A stretch of 64,000 bases of DNA from positions 1,364,001 through 1,428,000 of the forward strand of contig NZ_AP027272.1 in assembly GCF_036322805.1 (NCBI RefSeq), given 5' to 3'. The number at the start of each line of letters is the position of its first letter. Within the stretch, counting starts at the first letter, position 1. This document shows, one piece after another, positions 46,126-56,462 of the stretch. The notes beneath the pieces are model-generated. The model saw only the letters and a list, made by a program, of their open reading frames with translations, had not been told where the DNA came from and searched no databases. A program made the position numbers and the translations under genes. The DNA comes from Planctobacterium marinum. Its GTDB lineage: Bacteria; Pseudomonadota; Gammaproteobacteria; Enterobacterales; Alteromonadaceae.

Positions 46126-47430
46126 ATGCAAGTATCAGTCGAGGCAAAGGAAGGTTTAGAACGCCGTCTCACTATTACTGTTCCTGCAGATACAATCGAT
46201 TCTGCAGTTAAATCCCGTTTGCAACAACTCGCAAAAACTCAAAGAATTAACGGCTTCCGTCCTGGTAAGGTACCAGTGTCAGTAATTAAAAAGCGTTTCG
46301 GTACTGCGGTTCGTCAAGAAATCGCCGGCGAAGTTATGCAGCGTAACTTCTACCAGGCTGTTATGCAGGAAAAATTAAACCCTGCTGGCATGCCTGCTTT
46401 CGAAATGAAATCAGACAAAGACGGTGAAGATCTTGAGTTTGTAGCATCTTTTGAAGTTTACCCAGAATTTGAAGTTCAAAATCTGGACGCTATTAACGTA
46501 GAAAAGACCGTTGTTGAAATCCAGGAAGAAGATATCGATGCAATGATGCAAACTCTGCGCACTCAACACGGTAAGTGGGTTGAGTCAGAAGAAGCTGCTG
46601 CTGCGGACTCCCGAGTTGTTATCGATTTCACAGGCACTATTGACGGTGAAGAGTTTGAAGGCGGCAAGTCTGAAGATTTCGTACTGGAAATGGGCAAGTC
46701 TCGAATGATCCCGGGATTCGAAGACCCTATTGTGGGCAAGAAAGCAGGTGATGAATTGGTTGCTGAGGTAACTTTCCCTGAAGAATACCACGCAGAAAAC
46801 TTGAAAGGTAAAGACGCGAAGTTCGCCATTACTTTGAAGAAAGTTGAAGTTCAGGAATTGCCTGAAATCAATGAAGAGTTTGCCAAGTTATTTGGTGTTG
46901 AAGACGGTAGCGTTGAAGCATTGCGTGCCGAAGTAACTCGTAACATGCAACGTGAGTTAGACCAAACTTTACGTGCTCAGCTAAAAGAGCAAGTTATCTC
47001 TGGTTTGGTTGAAAACAATCCTGTTGATTTACCAGAAGCATTGGTTAAGCAAGAGATCGAAGCCTTGAAGCGTCAAGCGCAACAGCGTTTTGGTGGTAAT
47101 GTACCAGCTGAAAACATGCCTGAATTACCAGATGACTTGTTTGCAGACAATGCCAAGAAGCGTGTTTCCATTGGTTTAATCCTGGGCGAAGTTATCAAGT
47201 CTAAGGACTTACAAGTTGACCAGGAAAAAGTGGATGCGTTGATCGAAACTAATGCTTCAGCTTACGAAGATCCGCAAGAAGTGATTAGCTACTACAAGAG
47301 CAATCAAGAATTAATGCAACAAATGCAAAATTTAGCCCTTGAAGATCAAGCAATCGACATTATCTTAGAAGAAGCGAATGTCACCGAAGTTGCTAAAAAG
47401 TTTGATGAAGTGATGAATAAAACAGCGTAA
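46126..47430 (+). CDS. tig: Trigger factor
   Basis: 434 residues in the usual three domains: an N-terminal ribosome-binding domain with [18 protein letters not shown] (signature loop GFRxGxxP), an FKBP-like PPIase domain ([27 protein letters not shown]), and a C-terminal helical chaperone domain. It binds nascent chains at the exit tunnel. AGAGG precedes the ATG. It leads the tig-clpP-clpX-lon series standard for gammaproteobacteria. Confidence 0.98.
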   Translation: MQVSVEAKEGLERRLTITVPADTIDSAVKSRLQQLAKTQRINGFRPGKVPVSVIKKRFGTAVRQEIAGEVMQRNFYQAVMQEKLNPAGMPAFEMKSDKDGEDLEFVASFEVYPEFEVQNLDAINVEKTVVEIQEEDIDAMMQTLRTQHGKWVESEEAAAADSRVVIDFTGTIDGEEFEGGKSEDFVLEMGKSRMIPGFEDPIVGKKAGDELVAEVTFPEEYHAENLKGKDAKFAITLKKVEVQELPEINEEFAKLFGVEDGSVEALRAEVTRNMQRELDQTLRAQLKEQVISGLVENNPVDLPEALVKQEIEALKRQAQQRFGGNVPAENMPELPDDLFADNAKKRVSIGLILGEVIKSKDLQVDQEKVDALIETNASAYEDPQEVISYYKSNQELMQQMQNLALEDQAIDIILEEANVTEVAKKFDEVMNKTA

Positions 47431-47468
47431 TTGTTTTATTGTTTGACTTTCTAAACAGCAAATTGCTT

Positions 47469-47500
47469 AAATGCTCGGTATATACCGAGCATTTTTATTT
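47469..47500 (+). terminator. Terminator between tig and clpP
   Basis: AAATGCTCGGTA / TACCGAGCATTT arms (12 bases, tight loop), followed by TTATTTTT, 40 bases past tig. An ATG within the left arm is not a plausible clpP start. Confidence 0.85.
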
Positions 47501-47518
47501 TTGAGACAGTATAAAAAT

Positions 47519-48175
47519 ATGATCTACAATCCTCAGAACTCCCTGAATCAGCTTAATTCCTCAATTGATAACGCCTTGGTCCCCATGGTTGTGGAGCAAA
47601 CCGCCAAAGGCGAGCGTTCCTACGATATTTATTCCAGACTGCTAAAAGAAAACGTTATTTTTCTGGTTGGGCAGGTTGAAGACCACATGGCTAATTTGAT
47701 TGTGGCGCAGTTGTTATTTTTAGAAGCAGAGAATCCGGAAAAAGATATTTATTTGTATATCAACTCTCCAGGCGGCTCTGTTACTGCAGGTATGGCGATA
47801 TACGATACCATGAACTTTATTAAACCTGATGTGAGTACGGTTTGTATCGGACAGGCTGCCAGTATGGGCGCGTTCTTGTTGTCTGGTGGTGCTAAGGGCA
47901 AACGTTATTGTTTAAATAACTCTCGCGTTATGATCCATCAACCTCTGAGTGGTTTCCAGGGGCAGGCTTCGGATATCGAAATTCATGCCAAAGAAACTCT
48001 GTCTATCAAAGATAAGTTAAATCGTTTGCTCGCTGAGCATACCGGACAAGACTACGACACTGTGGTAAAAGACACTGATCGTGATAACTTCATGTCGGCG
48101 ACCCAAGCGATGGAGTATGGAATTGTTGATCAGGTACTTTCCAGTCGAGAAGATGTATTAAAAGCGAAAGATTAG
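47519..48175 (+). CDS. clpP: ATP-dependent Clp protease proteolytic subunit
   Basis: 218 residues from the ATG at 47519. The catalytic triad is visible: Ser in [11 protein letters not shown], His in MIHQPLSGF and Asp in [28 protein letters not shown] and [13 protein letters not shown] are further ClpP signatures. It forms the tetradecameric serine protease that works with ClpX, encoded next. The Shine-Dalgarno is weak. Confidence 0.98.
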   Translation: MIYNPQNSLNQLNSSIDNALVPMVVEQTAKGERSYDIYSRLLKENVIFLVGQVEDHMANLIVAQLLFLEAENPEKDIYLYINSPGGSVTAGMAIYDTMNFIKPDVSTVCIGQAASMGAFLLSGGAKGKRYCLNNSRVMIHQPLSGFQGQASDIEIHAKETLSIKDKLNRLLAEHTGQDYDTVVKDTDRDNFMSATQAMEYGIVDQVLSSREDVLKAKD

Positions 48176-48187
48176 ACTAAACTTTCG

Positions 48188-48223
48188 TTAGGGGGGGGCA
48201 ACAAGATTGTAATGCGCCCCTAA
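48188..48223 (+). terminator. Hairpin with G8 tract between clpP and clpX
   Basis: TTAGGGG (48188-48194, within a G8 run 48191-48198) pairs with CCCCTAA (48217-48223), followed by TTTTGG. It may attenuate rather than fully end the clpP-clpX transcript. Confidence 0.5.
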
Positions 48224-48272
48224 TTTTGGTAAATGTTAGAAATTAGACTCTAAGACTCTAGAGGCGTGGTGA

Positions 48273-49550
48273 ATGAGTGATCAACAAAGTGGTGATGGCG
48301 ATAACAAATTACTTTACTGTTCTTTTTGCGGTAAAAGTCAGCATGAAGTCAGAAAGTTAATTGCCGGACCATCTGTTTTTATATGCGATGAATGTGTCGA
48401 GCTGTGTAATGACATTATTCGTGAAGAAATTAAAGAAATTTCCCCGAAGAAAAAGCAAGATGCTTTACCTAAACCTCAAGAAATACACAGTCATTTGGAC
48501 GACTATGTAATCGGTCAGGAATACGCGAAAAAAGTATTGTCTGTAGCGGTATACAATCATTACAAGCGTTTGCGCAATGGCGATGTACACGAAGGCGTTG
48601 AGCTTGGCAAAAGTAATATTTTGTTAATTGGTCCTACTGGTAGCGGTAAAACCCTGCTTGCGGAGACTCTGGCAAGGTTGTTAGACGTGCCATTTACAAT
48701 GGCTGATGCGACGACACTGACCGAAGCGGGATACGTAGGTGAAGATGTCGAGAACATCATTCAGAAGCTACTGCAAAAATGTGACTATGACGTTGAAAAA
48801 GCGCAACGTGGTATCGTCTACATCGATGAAATCGATAAGATTTCCAGAAAATCCGATAATCCGTCAATCACGCGAGACGTATCAGGTGAGGGGGTACAGC
48901 AGGCGCTGTTGAAACTCATCGAAGGCACGGTAGCTTCAGTACCGCCACAAGGTGGACGTAAGCATCCACAACAAGAGTTCTTGCAAGTGGATACGTCTAA
49001 GATTCTGTTTATTTGTGGTGGAGCTTTTGCAGGATTAGATAAGATTATCGAGCAAAGAGCTAATACCGGGACAGGCATAGGATTTGGTGCGCAAGTTAAA
49101 GGTGCTGATAACAGCCGTTCTGTGAGCGACCTGTTCCAACAAGTTGAGCCAGAAGATTTGGTAAAATATGGATTAATCCCTGAGTTTATCGGGCGATTAC
49201 CAGTCGTTACCAGCCTGGAAGAGCTCAATGAAGAGGCACTGATTCAAATTCTTAAAGAACCAAAGAACGCCTTGACGAAACAATACGGTGCCTTGTTCTC
49301 TCTGGAGAACGTGGAGCTTGAGTTCAGAGATGATGCATTGAATGCCATCGCTAAAAAAGCCATGGACAGAAAAACCGGTGCACGAGGCCTGCGCTCTATC
49401 GTAGAAGGTGTTCTGCTGGATACCATGTACGAGCTACCTTCACTGAAAGAAGTGAGTAAGGTGGTCATCGACGAAAGTGTCATTAAAGGTGAATCCAAGC
49501 CTATTCTTATTTATGACAATACGGCTGATAAAAAGGCCGCATCGGAATAA
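48273..49550 (+). CDS. clpX: Clp protease ATP-binding subunit ClpX
   Basis: 425 residues. The N-terminal zinc finger has CSFCGKS and [11 protein letters not shown]+ motifs: [15 protein letters not shown] (Walker A), YIDEIDKI (Walker B), pore loop GYVGEDVE, and [10 protein letters not shown] with an IGF-type ClpP-contact region (GIGFGAQV). ClpX unfolds substrates and feeds them into ClpP. AGAGGCG precedes the ATG. Confidence 0.98.
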   Translation: MSDQQSGDGDNKLLYCSFCGKSQHEVRKLIAGPSVFICDECVELCNDIIREEIKEISPKKKQDALPKPQEIHSHLDDYVIGQEYAKKVLSVAVYNHYKRLRNGDVHEGVELGKSNILLIGPTGSGKTLLAETLARLLDVPFTMADATTLTEAGYVGEDVENIIQKLLQKCDYDVEKAQRGIVYIDEIDKISRKSDNPSITRDVSGEGVQQALLKLIEGTVASVPPQGGRKHPQQEFLQVDTSKILFICGGAFAGLDKIIEQRANTGTGIGFGAQVKGADNSRSVSDLFQQVEPEDLVKYGLIPEFIGRLPVVTSLEELNEEALIQILKEPKNALTKQYGALFSLENVELEFRDDALNAIAKKAMDRKTGARGLRSIVEGVLLDTMYELPSLKEVSKVVIDESVIKGESKPILIYDNTADKKAASE

Positions 49551-49555
49551 TTCTT

Positions 49556-49580
49556 AAAGGCTCTGCGGAGCCTTTGTTAT
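49556..49580 (+). terminator. Terminator of clpX
   Basis: AAAGGCTC, loop TGCG, GAGCCTTTGTT, an 8-pair stem beginning 6 bases past the clpX stop. Confidence 0.72.
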
Positions 49581-49664
49581 TTATTTGGTTGGCTCTTCAA
49601 TCATTATTTGATCTTTCTCTTTCGAGCCCCATATTCAAGTAAAAAAGTAAACGAGTTAATTAGC

Positions 49665-52025
49665 ATGAGTGAACAGCGAGAAGATCGCATAGAAATGCCG
49701 GTACTGGCGTTGCGTGATGTTGTAGTTTATCCGCATATGGTCATTCCTTTATTCGTAGGGCGTGAAATGTCAATTCGATGTCTCGAAGCCGCTATGGAGA
49801 ATGACAAGCAAATTTTTTTAGTGGCGCAAAAAGATGCCACTATCGATGACCCTAAAGAAGAAGATATCTACACCATAGGCACTATCGCAACCATTCTACA
49901 GTTATTGAAGTTACCTGATGGCACTGTAAAAGTGCTCGTTGAGGGGACGGTACGAGGTAGTATTGCCGAATTTGTGCAAACTGAAGATTACTTTGTGGCT
50001 AATGTCGTTAAGTCCGAAAGTGAATCACTGTCTGAGTCTGAACAAGAGGTCTTAATACGTTCAGCCGTGTCTCAGTTTGAAGGCTATGTAAAGCTCAACA
50101 AAAAAATCCCACCTGAGGTTTTAACTTCTCTCAATGGTATCGAAGACGCTGCTCGTCTGGCGGACACTATGGCGGCTCACATGCCGCTAAAGCTGGCAGA
50201 AAAGCAAAAAGTGTTAGAAATGAATGATATCGCTGAACGTCTTGAATATCTCATGGCGCTAATGGAAGGCGAGATAGACTTACTGCAAGTTGAGAAAAAG
50301 ATTCGGACACGCGTTAAAAAGCAGATGGAAAAAAGCCAGCGTGAGTATTACCTGAATGAGCAAATGAAAGCAATTCAAAAGGAGCTGGGAGAATTAGACG
50401 AAGCGCCAGATGAGTTTGAAGCGTTAAACAAGAAAATTAATGACGCCAAAATGCCTGATGAGGCGAAAGAGAAAGCCACTTCAGAGTTGAATAAGCTCAA
50501 GATGATGTCGCCGATGTCTGCTGAAGCAACTGTGGTGCGCAGTTATATCGACTGGCTTATCAATGTCCCTTGGTTTAAGCGCAGCAAAGTGAAAAAAGAC
50601 CTGAGCAATGCGCAAAAGATCCTGGATGAGGATCACTATGGTTTAGATAAGGTCAAAGAGCGTATTATTGAGTATCTTGCGGTACAGCAGCGTGTACGCA
50701 AGCTAAAAGGGCCTATTTTGTGTCTTGTAGGGCCTCCTGGTGTGGGTAAAACGTCATTGGGACAATCCATCGCCAAAGCTACGGGGCGAAAATATGTGCG
50801 CATGGCATTAGGCGGAGTACGTGATGAAGCAGAGATCCGCGGTCACAGAAGAACTTACATTGGTTCCTTGCCCGGAAAGCTGATCCAGAAAATGGCGAAA
50901 GTGGAAGTTAAGAACCCACTGTTTTTGCTTGATGAAATCGACAAGATGTCATCGGACATGCGCGGCGATCCCGCCTCAGCTTTACTGGAAGTTTTGGATC
51001 CGGAACAAAACAACAGCTTTAGTGACCACTACCTAGAAGTGGATTACGATCTTTCTGATGTGATGTTTGTGGCCACTTCCAACAGTATGAATATACCCGG
51101 CCCATTACTAGACAGAATGGAAGTCATCCGACTTTCAGGTTATACCGAAGACGAAAAGCTCAACATTGCGCAACGGCACTTAGTGAAAAAACAAATGTCT
51201 CGCAATGGTTTGAAAGAGGGCGAACTGGAAATCGAAGAGTCGGCCATTATTGGTATTATCCGATATTACACGCGTGAGGCTGGTGTCAGAGCTCTCGAGA
51301 GAGAGGTATCGAAAATCTGTCGCAAGGCGGTAAAACAAATCTTGCTAAACAAAAAGTCGGAAAAAGTTGTCGTTAATCAGGAAAATCTCAAAGAATACCT
51401 TGGTGTGCAAAGACATGACTATGGTAAGGCTGATAAGAACAATCAAATTGGTCAAGTAACAGGCTTAGCATGGACCCAGGTTGGTGGTGATTTGCTAACT
51501 ATTGAAGCCACGTCCGTGCCAGGAAAAGGTAAAACTACTTTCACTGGTTCGTTAGGCGACGTGATGCAAGAGTCCATACAAACGGCGATGACGGTTGTGC
51601 GCAGTCGTGCCGATATGTTGCGCATCAATCCAGAGTTTCATGAAAAACGCGATATACACGTTCATGTCCCTGAAGGTGCCACTCCGAAAGATGGTCCCAG
51701 TGCGGGTATCGCCATGTGCACGGCATTAGTTTCAAGCTTAACCGGTAATCCCGTTAAGTGTGATGTTGCCATGACCGGTGAAATTACTTTGCGTGGAGAA
51801 GTACTGGCTATTGGTGGTCTCAAGGAGAAATTATTGGCCGCTCATCGCGGTGGCATCAAAGTCGTAGTTATACCTAAGGATAATGAGAGAGACTTGGAAG
51901 AGATTCCGGATAATGTTAAGAGTGATTTGTCTATCCATCCAGTACAGTGGATCGATGAGGTTTTAGAGTTGGCATTGCAGGAAAATCCACAAGGATTTGA
52001 GCCTGTGGCAGCAAATATTGCTTGA
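49665..52025 (+). CDS. lon: ATP-dependent protease Lon
   Basis: 786 residues from the ATG at 49665 ([18 protein letters not shown]). The N-terminal substrate domain contains [12 protein letters not shown], the AAA+ domain has [15 protein letters not shown] and LLDEIDKM, and the protease domain has the Ser-Lys dyad in [11 protein letters not shown] (Ser) and [13 protein letters not shown] (Lys). It degrades misfolded and regulatory proteins in the cytoplasm. Size and order match E. coli Lon. Confidence 0.98.
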   Translation: MSEQREDRIEMPVLALRDVVVYPHMVIPLFVGREMSIRCLEAAMENDKQIFLVAQKDATIDDPKEEDIYTIGTIATILQLLKLPDGTVKVLVEGTVRGSIAEFVQTEDYFVANVVKSESESLSESEQEVLIRSAVSQFEGYVKLNKKIPPEVLTSLNGIEDAARLADTMAAHMPLKLAEKQKVLEMNDIAERLEYLMALMEGEIDLLQVEKKIRTRVKKQMEKSQREYYLNEQMKAIQKELGELDEAPDEFEALNKKINDAKMPDEAKEKATSELNKLKMMSPMSAEATVVRSYIDWLINVPWFKRSKVKKDLSNAQKILDEDHYGLDKVKERIIEYLAVQQRVRKLKGPILCLVGPPGVGKTSLGQSIAKATGRKYVRMALGGVRDEAEIRGHRRTYIGSLPGKLIQKMAKVEVKNPLFLLDEIDKMSSDMRGDPASALLEVLDPEQNNSFSDHYLEVDYDLSDVMFVATSNSMNIPGPLLDRMEVIRLSGYTEDEKLNIAQRHLVKKQMSRNGLKEGELEIEESAIIGIIRYYTREAGVRALEREVSKICRKAVKQILLNKKSEKVVVNQENLKEYLGVQRHDYGKADKNNQIGQVTGLAWTQVGGDLLTIEATSVPGKGKTTFTGSLGDVMQESIQTAMTVVRSRADMLRINPEFHEKRDIHVHVPEGATPKDGPSAGIAMCTALVSSLTGNPVKCDVAMTGEITLRGEVLAIGGLKEKLLAAHRGGIKVVVIPKDNERDLEEIPDNVKSDLSIHPVQWIDEVLELALQENPQGFEPVAANIA

Positions 52026-52177
52026 TTATCATACATATTTTAATTTTTTTATGACATTTGCTCATTTGGGGCTTCCCAATCCGTAAACTTGTGGTAGCCT
52101 TTTGTTGTGTCCCGCTAGAACCCTTGCCACGCAAGGGGTGGCGGTAAATCGTTAATTTTTAAAAAATTGTTAAACAT

Positions 52178-52200
52178 AGCTTGAAGTTCGCGTTCAAGCT
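52178..52200. promoter_or_regulatory. Inverted repeat overlying the hupB promoter
   Basis: AGCTTGAA and TTCAAGCT arms with a 7-base spacer. They cover the -35 (TTGAAG, 52181) and spacer of a promoter whose -10 is TATAAC (52204-52209, 17-base spacing). The position is that of an operator; the binding protein is unknown. Confidence 0.5.
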
Positions 52201-52210
52201 TGTTATAACG

Positions 52211-52234
52211 GTTCCGCAACAACAAATGCGGAAC
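52211..52234 (+). promoter_or_regulatory. Leader hairpin of hupB
   Basis: GTTCCGCA, 8-base A-rich loop, TGCGGAAC. It would lie at the very start of the hupB transcript, about 33 bases before the GTG start, where it could influence mRNA stability or translation. Confidence 0.5.
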
Positions 52235-52266
52235 AACAAATAATAACAATTGAAGGGGATGATATT

Positions 52267-52539
52267 GTGAACAAGTCTCAACTTATCGACGCGATTGCAG
52301 AGAACGCCGACATTTCTAAAGCAGCTGCTGGCAGAGCTTTAGACGCTTTCACTGACGCAGTTACAGAGGCTCTTAAAAACGACGACCAAGTTGCTCTGGT
52401 TGGCTTTGGTACTTTCTCAGTTCGTGAACGCTCTGCTCGCAGTGGTCGCAACCCACAAACTGGTGAGACTATCCAAATTTCTGCTGCTAAAGTTCCTTCT
52501 TTCAAAGCTGGTAAAGCTCTGAAAGACGCGTGTAACTAA
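52267..52539 (+). CDS. hupB: DNA-binding protein HU-beta
   Basis: 90 residues. [27 protein letters not shown] and [23 protein letters not shown] are HU signatures; the arm with RNPQTGE lies in the minor groove. GTG start with AAGGGGAT upstream. HU compacts and bends DNA as a heterodimer or homodimer. Its place after lon is conserved in gammaproteobacteria. A terminator follows. Confidence 0.97.
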   Translation: MNKSQLIDAIAENADISKAAAGRALDAFTDAVTEALKNDDQVALVGFGTFSVRERSARSGRNPQTGETIQISAAKVPSFKAGKALKDACN

Positions 52540-52559
52540 TTAGTTACTCGAGCTTAAGT

Positions 52560-52589
52560 TAAAAAGGGCGTGTAAGCGCCCTTTTTTGA
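52560..52589 (+). terminator. Intrinsic terminator of hupB
   Basis: AAAAAGGGCG, loop TGTAAG, CGCCCTTTTTT: a 10-pair stem with a T6 run, 21 bases past the stop. Confidence 0.88.
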
Positions 52590-52744
52590 TCCAAAAATCT
52601 AACCCTCATTCGCTAGCATTACATAACGTTCACGGCTTTGGCCAACAGCATTAAATTAATCCTGATTCTGATGTGCAATTCCTGTAGCGGTTGCGGTATA
52701 ATCCCGCGCGAATTTAGTTTTGAGGTGATGAAAGAGTAAGCCTA

Positions 52745-54628
52745 ATGTTGGAAAAAATAAGAGAAGGGGCCACAGGAATTACGGCCAAAATTATTCTCGG
52801 TATTATCATTTTGAGTTTTATATTTGCTGGAGTTGGTGGTTATATAAATTCCAGTGCAGATACCGCAGCGGCAACTGTAAATGGTGAAGAAATTACGACT
52901 TCTTCATTCGAACAAGCTTATCAGTCCGAAAGAAGCCGTATGGAATCACAGTTAGGTGAGACCTTTAACCAGCTTGCGGCAAATCCAGAGTATCTGAAAA
53001 CCTTCAGAGAAGGGGTTTTGCAGAGACTTATCAATGATAAGTTGATGGATCAGAAGGTCAGAGAATTAGGTCTTCGTGTTAGCGACAGCGAGTTGCGAGA
53101 AACAATCGTTAACATGCCTGAGTTTTCTGTTGCGGGGCAGTTTAATAATGATCGTTATCAGGCATTGTTGTTACAGGCTGGCTTTAAACCTGCTGAGTTT
53201 AGAGATTACTTACGCGGGCAAATGGCGCGTCAGCAACTCAGTACGGCGCTGGGACAATCTGACTTTGCTTTACCTTCCGAAGCAACAAACTTCCTTAATA
53301 TTCAGAACCAAACTCGCGATGCGCGTTATTTTGAAGTGCCTGCCTCATTGTTCGAAGCCGAAGTGGAAATTTCTGAGCAAGATATTAATGACTATTATCA
53401 GGCAAATATTGCACAGTACGATACTGAAGAAAAGGTAGACGTTACTTACGTTGAAGTTAAGGTTGAAGATTTTGTCGCTGAAGCGGTTGTAGATGAAGCC
53501 GATATTGCTCTTTATTACGAAGAGAATCTGGGCAACTATAGAACTGAAGAAGAGCGACGTGCCGCCCACATCCTGATAGAGTTTGGCGATGATGAGCAAG
53601 CGAGTCTTGAAAAAGCCGAAGCAATTTTGACACGCATTAATGCGGGAGAAGATTTTGCGGAAGTAGCAAAGAGCGAATCTGACGATACTTTCAGCGGCGA
53701 AAACGGTGGTGACCTGGATTGGTTTACTCGCGGTGTGATGGACGCAGATTTTGAAGAGGCTGCGTTTGCACTCGAGTCAGCTGGAGATGTGAGTGACGTA
53801 GTTCGCAGTGAATTTGGATTTCACATTATCAAGCTCACAGATGTTAAAGGCGAATCAGTAGAGCCACTGGAAACTGTTCGTGCAGATATTGAAGCCCAAT
53901 TGAAGCAAGAAGTAGCGCTGGGCGAGTATCTCGATGTGCAACAAACCATGTCTCAATTGGCATTTGAAATCCCGGATTCACTGGAAGAGGTCGCAGCTGC
54001 AGGCAATACTCAACTTAAAAGCCTAAACGGTATTACCAGAAATACCGCTCAGGCGCCATTTGATAATAGTATTTTGTTAAACAGAGCTTTCTCGGAAGAG
54101 TTGATTGAAGACCGAGTAAATAGTGATGTTATCGAGCTAAATGATGAACATTTTGTGGTGTTCCGTGTCTCTGGGCATGAATCTGAACGCACTCTGCCAT
54201 TGTCTGAGGTTAAGGAGCAAATCGTAGCCAGCTTAACAGCTGAAAAGTCGCAGGAATTAGCACTGCAGTGGGCTGAAACCGTTGTTGCTGATATTACTAA
54301 TCAAGCCGCCCTCGAAGCAGCGATGCAAGCAAAGGAAGTGGAATGGACTCAGTTGGCCTCGTTAGAGCGTTACTCTGGAGAGTTAAACAGTTCTTTGAGT
54401 GGTGAGTTGTTTAAACTGGGAAGCATCGATGCTGCCAGAGCCGTTGAAATGAATAATGGCAATGTGGGCGTTGTACAGCTATTGGCAATCAACCAACCAG
54501 AAGCACCAACCGAAGCGGACTTAAATGCAATTACGCAGAATCTAAGTTCGAACAACGGACAATTAGTGTTTTCTGCTTTGATTGAAGCGTTGAATAATCA
54601 AGCTGAGGTTGAGTCAGTAACTCAGTAG
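52745..54628 (+). CDS. ppiD: Periplasmic folding chaperone PpiD
   Basis: 627 residues. An N-terminal membrane anchor (IILGIIILSFIFAGVGGYI) precedes a SurA_N-like chaperone domain (residues ~45-200), then a parvulin PpiC domain from ~265 (RAAHILIEFG and SGENGGDLDWF, GFHIIKLTDV), and a C-terminal SurA-like domain. PpiD is anchored in the inner membrane and helps newly secreted proteins near SecYEG. Parvulin activity in PpiD is low in E. coli. A TATAAT-like element lies at 52697. Its position after hupB is conserved. Confidence 0.95.
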   Translation: MLEKIREGATGITAKIILGIIILSFIFAGVGGYINSSADTAAATVNGEEITTSSFEQAYQSERSRMESQLGETFNQLAANPEYLKTFREGVLQRLINDKLMDQKVRELGLRVSDSELRETIVNMPEFSVAGQFNNDRYQALLLQAGFKPAEFRDYLRGQMARQQLSTALGQSDFALPSEATNFLNIQNQTRDARYFEVPASLFEAEVEISEQDINDYYQANIAQYDTEEKVDVTYVEVKVEDFVAEAVVDEADIALYYEENLGNYRTEEERRAAHILIEFGDDEQASLEKAEAILTRINAGEDFAEVAKSESDDTFSGENGGDLDWFTRGVMDADFEEAAFALESAGDVSDVVRSEFGFHIIKLTDVKGESVEPLETVRADIEAQLKQEVALGEYLDVQQTMSQLAFEIPDSLEEVAAAGNTQLKSLNGITRNTAQAPFDNSILLNRAFSEELIEDRVNSDVIELNDEHFVVFRVSGHESERTLPLSEVKEQIVASLTAEKSQELALQWAETVVADITNQAALEAAMQAKEVEWTQLASLERYSGELNSSLSGELFKLGSIDAARAVEMNNGNVGVVQLLAINQPEAPTEADLNAITQNLSSNNGQLVFSALIEALNNQAEVESVTQ

Positions 54629-54639
54629 TCACTTTATAG

Positions 54640-54669
54640 CTGAGGTTCGGTGCTGATATCGAACCTCAG
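54640..54669. terminator. Bidirectional hairpin between ppiD and sapF
   Basis: CTGAGGTTCG and CGAACCTCAG arms (10 bases) with a 10-base loop, followed by TTCTT. It lies in the 47-base gap between the two convergent genes and probably ends both transcripts. Confidence 0.6.
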
Positions 54670-54675
54670 TTCTTA

Positions 54676-55470
54676 TCAATTTTCCAGTAGTTTGCTCAGA
54701 ACCAATGATTGATGAGCGTCCAATAACTTCTTCATATACTCACTTTTTGGCCAATTAAATACGACGTCGGTTTTACCGGATTCGATAACCTCACCATTTT
54801 GCAAAATGAGTATTCTGTCGCTAATGTGTCTCACTATTCCCAGGTTGTGGGAAATAAAGATATAGCTCAGCCCGAGTTCTCGTTGCAAGCGCATTAACAA
54901 ATTGACCATTTGCGATCTTACTGACGGATCCAAGGCCGCAAAGGGCTCATCGGCTACTATCACTTGTGGGTTTAATATCAGTGCTCTGGCAAGCACTACG
55001 CGTTGTCTTTGCCCATCAGATAACATGTGCCTATAAAAATGGGCATGCTCTCTTAATAAGCCAACCTGGCGAAGCGTCGAGGAAATCTTATCCCTTCTCT
55101 GCTTGGCATCCAGTGATGTGTTTAAGCGCAATGGCTCTTCCAGAATGGTGCCTATGGTAAGGGCAGGGTTCAGCGACTCCTTGGAGTGTTGAAATATCAT
55201 CCTGATATTAAGACTGCGTTGCTTGAGGTTTCTGTGTCTGAGCTTCTGTCCATTCAACAGGATTTGTCCTGAAGCTGGCGGGATCACGCCTGTTAGTAAG
55301 TTTGCCAGGGTGCTCTTTCCGGAGCCATTGTCGCCAACTATGGCCAACGTTTCGCCGGCGTTAAGTTCAAAGTTAATTGGGCCAACGGTAAATTTTTCCG
55401 GTTTCTGCCACAAATTTTTGCGTTCTTTACGGATGAACTTCAGATTTTTGACAGTAAGAAGCGCACTCAT
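54676..55470 (-). CDS. sapF: Sap transporter ATPase SapF
   Basis: 264 residues from the ATG at 55470. ABC ATPase with VGDNGSGKSTLANLL (Walker A), LSDGQRQRVVLARALIL (signature) and VIVADEPFAALD (Walker B), then HNLGIVRHISD (H-loop). It belongs to the peptide/nickel ABC subfamily. The start overlaps the sapD stop by 4 bases. Last gene of sapABCDF. In other species Sap systems are linked to antimicrobial peptide resistance, and SapBCDF to putrescine export in E. coli; the role here is not known. Confidence 0.92.
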   Translation of the reverse strand: MSALLTVKNLKFIRKERKNLWQKPEKFTVGPINFELNAGETLAIVGDNGSGKSTLANLLTGVIPPASGQILLNGQKLRHRNLKQRSLNIRMIFQHSKESLNPALTIGTILEEPLRLNTSLDAKQRRDKISSTLRQVGLLREHAHFYRHMLSDGQRQRVVLARALILNPQVIVADEPFAALDPSVRSQMVNLLMRLQRELGLSYIFISHNLGIVRHISDRILILQNGEVIESGKTDVVFNWPKSEYMKKLLDAHQSLVLSKLLEN

Positions 55471-56462
55471 TTTAAAGGCCTGTGTAGTGGAAAATGGCAA
55501 CTGTAATAATGGTTGTGTATGTGTCTCGGCGCTGGAATTTTTACACACTCTTTTTGCGCCCTTGGGCAACGGGGCCCGAGACGACACCCAATGGGCAGAT
55601 GTTGTAGTGTCGGTATGGTACCTTCCAATGCAATTAAATTAGATTTGGGCAGCAGGTCTTTACTAAAACTGGGAGCACTGTCTAACAGCGCTTTAGTGTA
55701 AGGGTGTAAAGGTCGCTTGCGCAGATTTGCCATTAGTCCGCTCTCGACGGTTTGGCCACAATAAAGAACGGTCATGGAATGACACATGGAAGATATTGCT
55801 AGTAAGTCATGGCTAACAAACAAAATACTGAGATTCCGATTTTGATTCAATCGTGACAAAAGCTTGAGTATTTGACTTTTAACTGTGGTTTCCATGCCCA
55901 TAGTTGGTTCATCAGCAATCAATAGCTTAGGCTCTGATACCAGTGCCATAGCAATCATAAACTTTTGACAGATAGCATCAGAAAGTTGATGAGGAAAACT
56001 GGAAAGACAAAGCTCGTGATTTTTGATGCCAACTTTGTGCAATTGCCTTGATACCATTTCCTTGCGCTTCTGCTGGCGTTGCCAAAACCAGCCTTTACCG
56101 ATCAGGTGATCAGGAATAGTTTCTTCCAGCTGCTCTCCAAGGGATGCAGTGGGATCCAAGGAGCTTACCGGATTTTGAAATATGACTGCGATATCGTCCT
56201 TGATCGTCCTGCGTCTTTCCTCTCTCGTCATGGAAAGCAAGTCGTTACCTTTCCAGTTCAGACGATCCGCAGTCAATTGCCAGGTGTCATTAATGGCACC
56301 CACAATCGATTTAACAATCAGACTTTTTCCTGAGCCTGATTCACCTACTAATGCCCGTATTTCACTCTCATCTATGGTAAGACTGACCTTATCCAGCGCT
56401 TTTACTCTTCCGCCGGTAGTATCTATTTCTAATGTCAGGTTTTTAATATCGAGTAATGGCAT
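55467..56462 (-). CDS. sapD: Sap transporter ATPase SapD
   Basis: 331 residues from the ATG at 56462, overlapping the sapC stop by one base (TAATG). LVGESGSGKSLIVKSI (Walker A) and LLIADEPTMGME (Walker B) are clear. The C-terminal RCPRAQKEC block matches oligopeptide-type ATPases that carry a Cys-rich OppC/DppD-like tail. The signature motif SDAICQKFMIAMAL departs from LSGGQ, as known in SapD. Confidence 0.92.
   Translation of the reverse strand: MPLLDIKNLTLEIDTTGGRVKALDKVSLTIDESEIRALVGESGSGKSLIVKSIVGAINDTWQLTADRLNWKGNDLLSMTREERRRTIKDDIAVIFQNPVSSLDPTASLGEQLEETIPDHLIGKGWFWQRQQKRKEMVSRQLHKVGIKNHELCLSSFPHQLSDAICQKFMIAMALVSEPKLLIADEPTMGMETTVKSQILKLLSRLNQNRNLSILFVSHDLLAISSMCHSMTVLYCGQTVESGLMANLRKRPLHPYTKALLDSAPSFSKDLLPKSNLIALEGTIPTLQHLPIGCRLGPRCPRAQKECVKIPAPRHIHNHYYSCHFPLHRPLK

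Noticed and set aside
45872-46147. 91-codon minus-strand frame overlapping the tig start
   Set aside because: It covers the tRNA/tig spacer and the start of tig with no family or Shine-Dalgarno.
47471-47518. Upstream ATG for clpP at 47471
   Set aside because: It lies inside the tig terminator stem and has no Shine-Dalgarno; the ATG at 47519 matches the family N-terminus.
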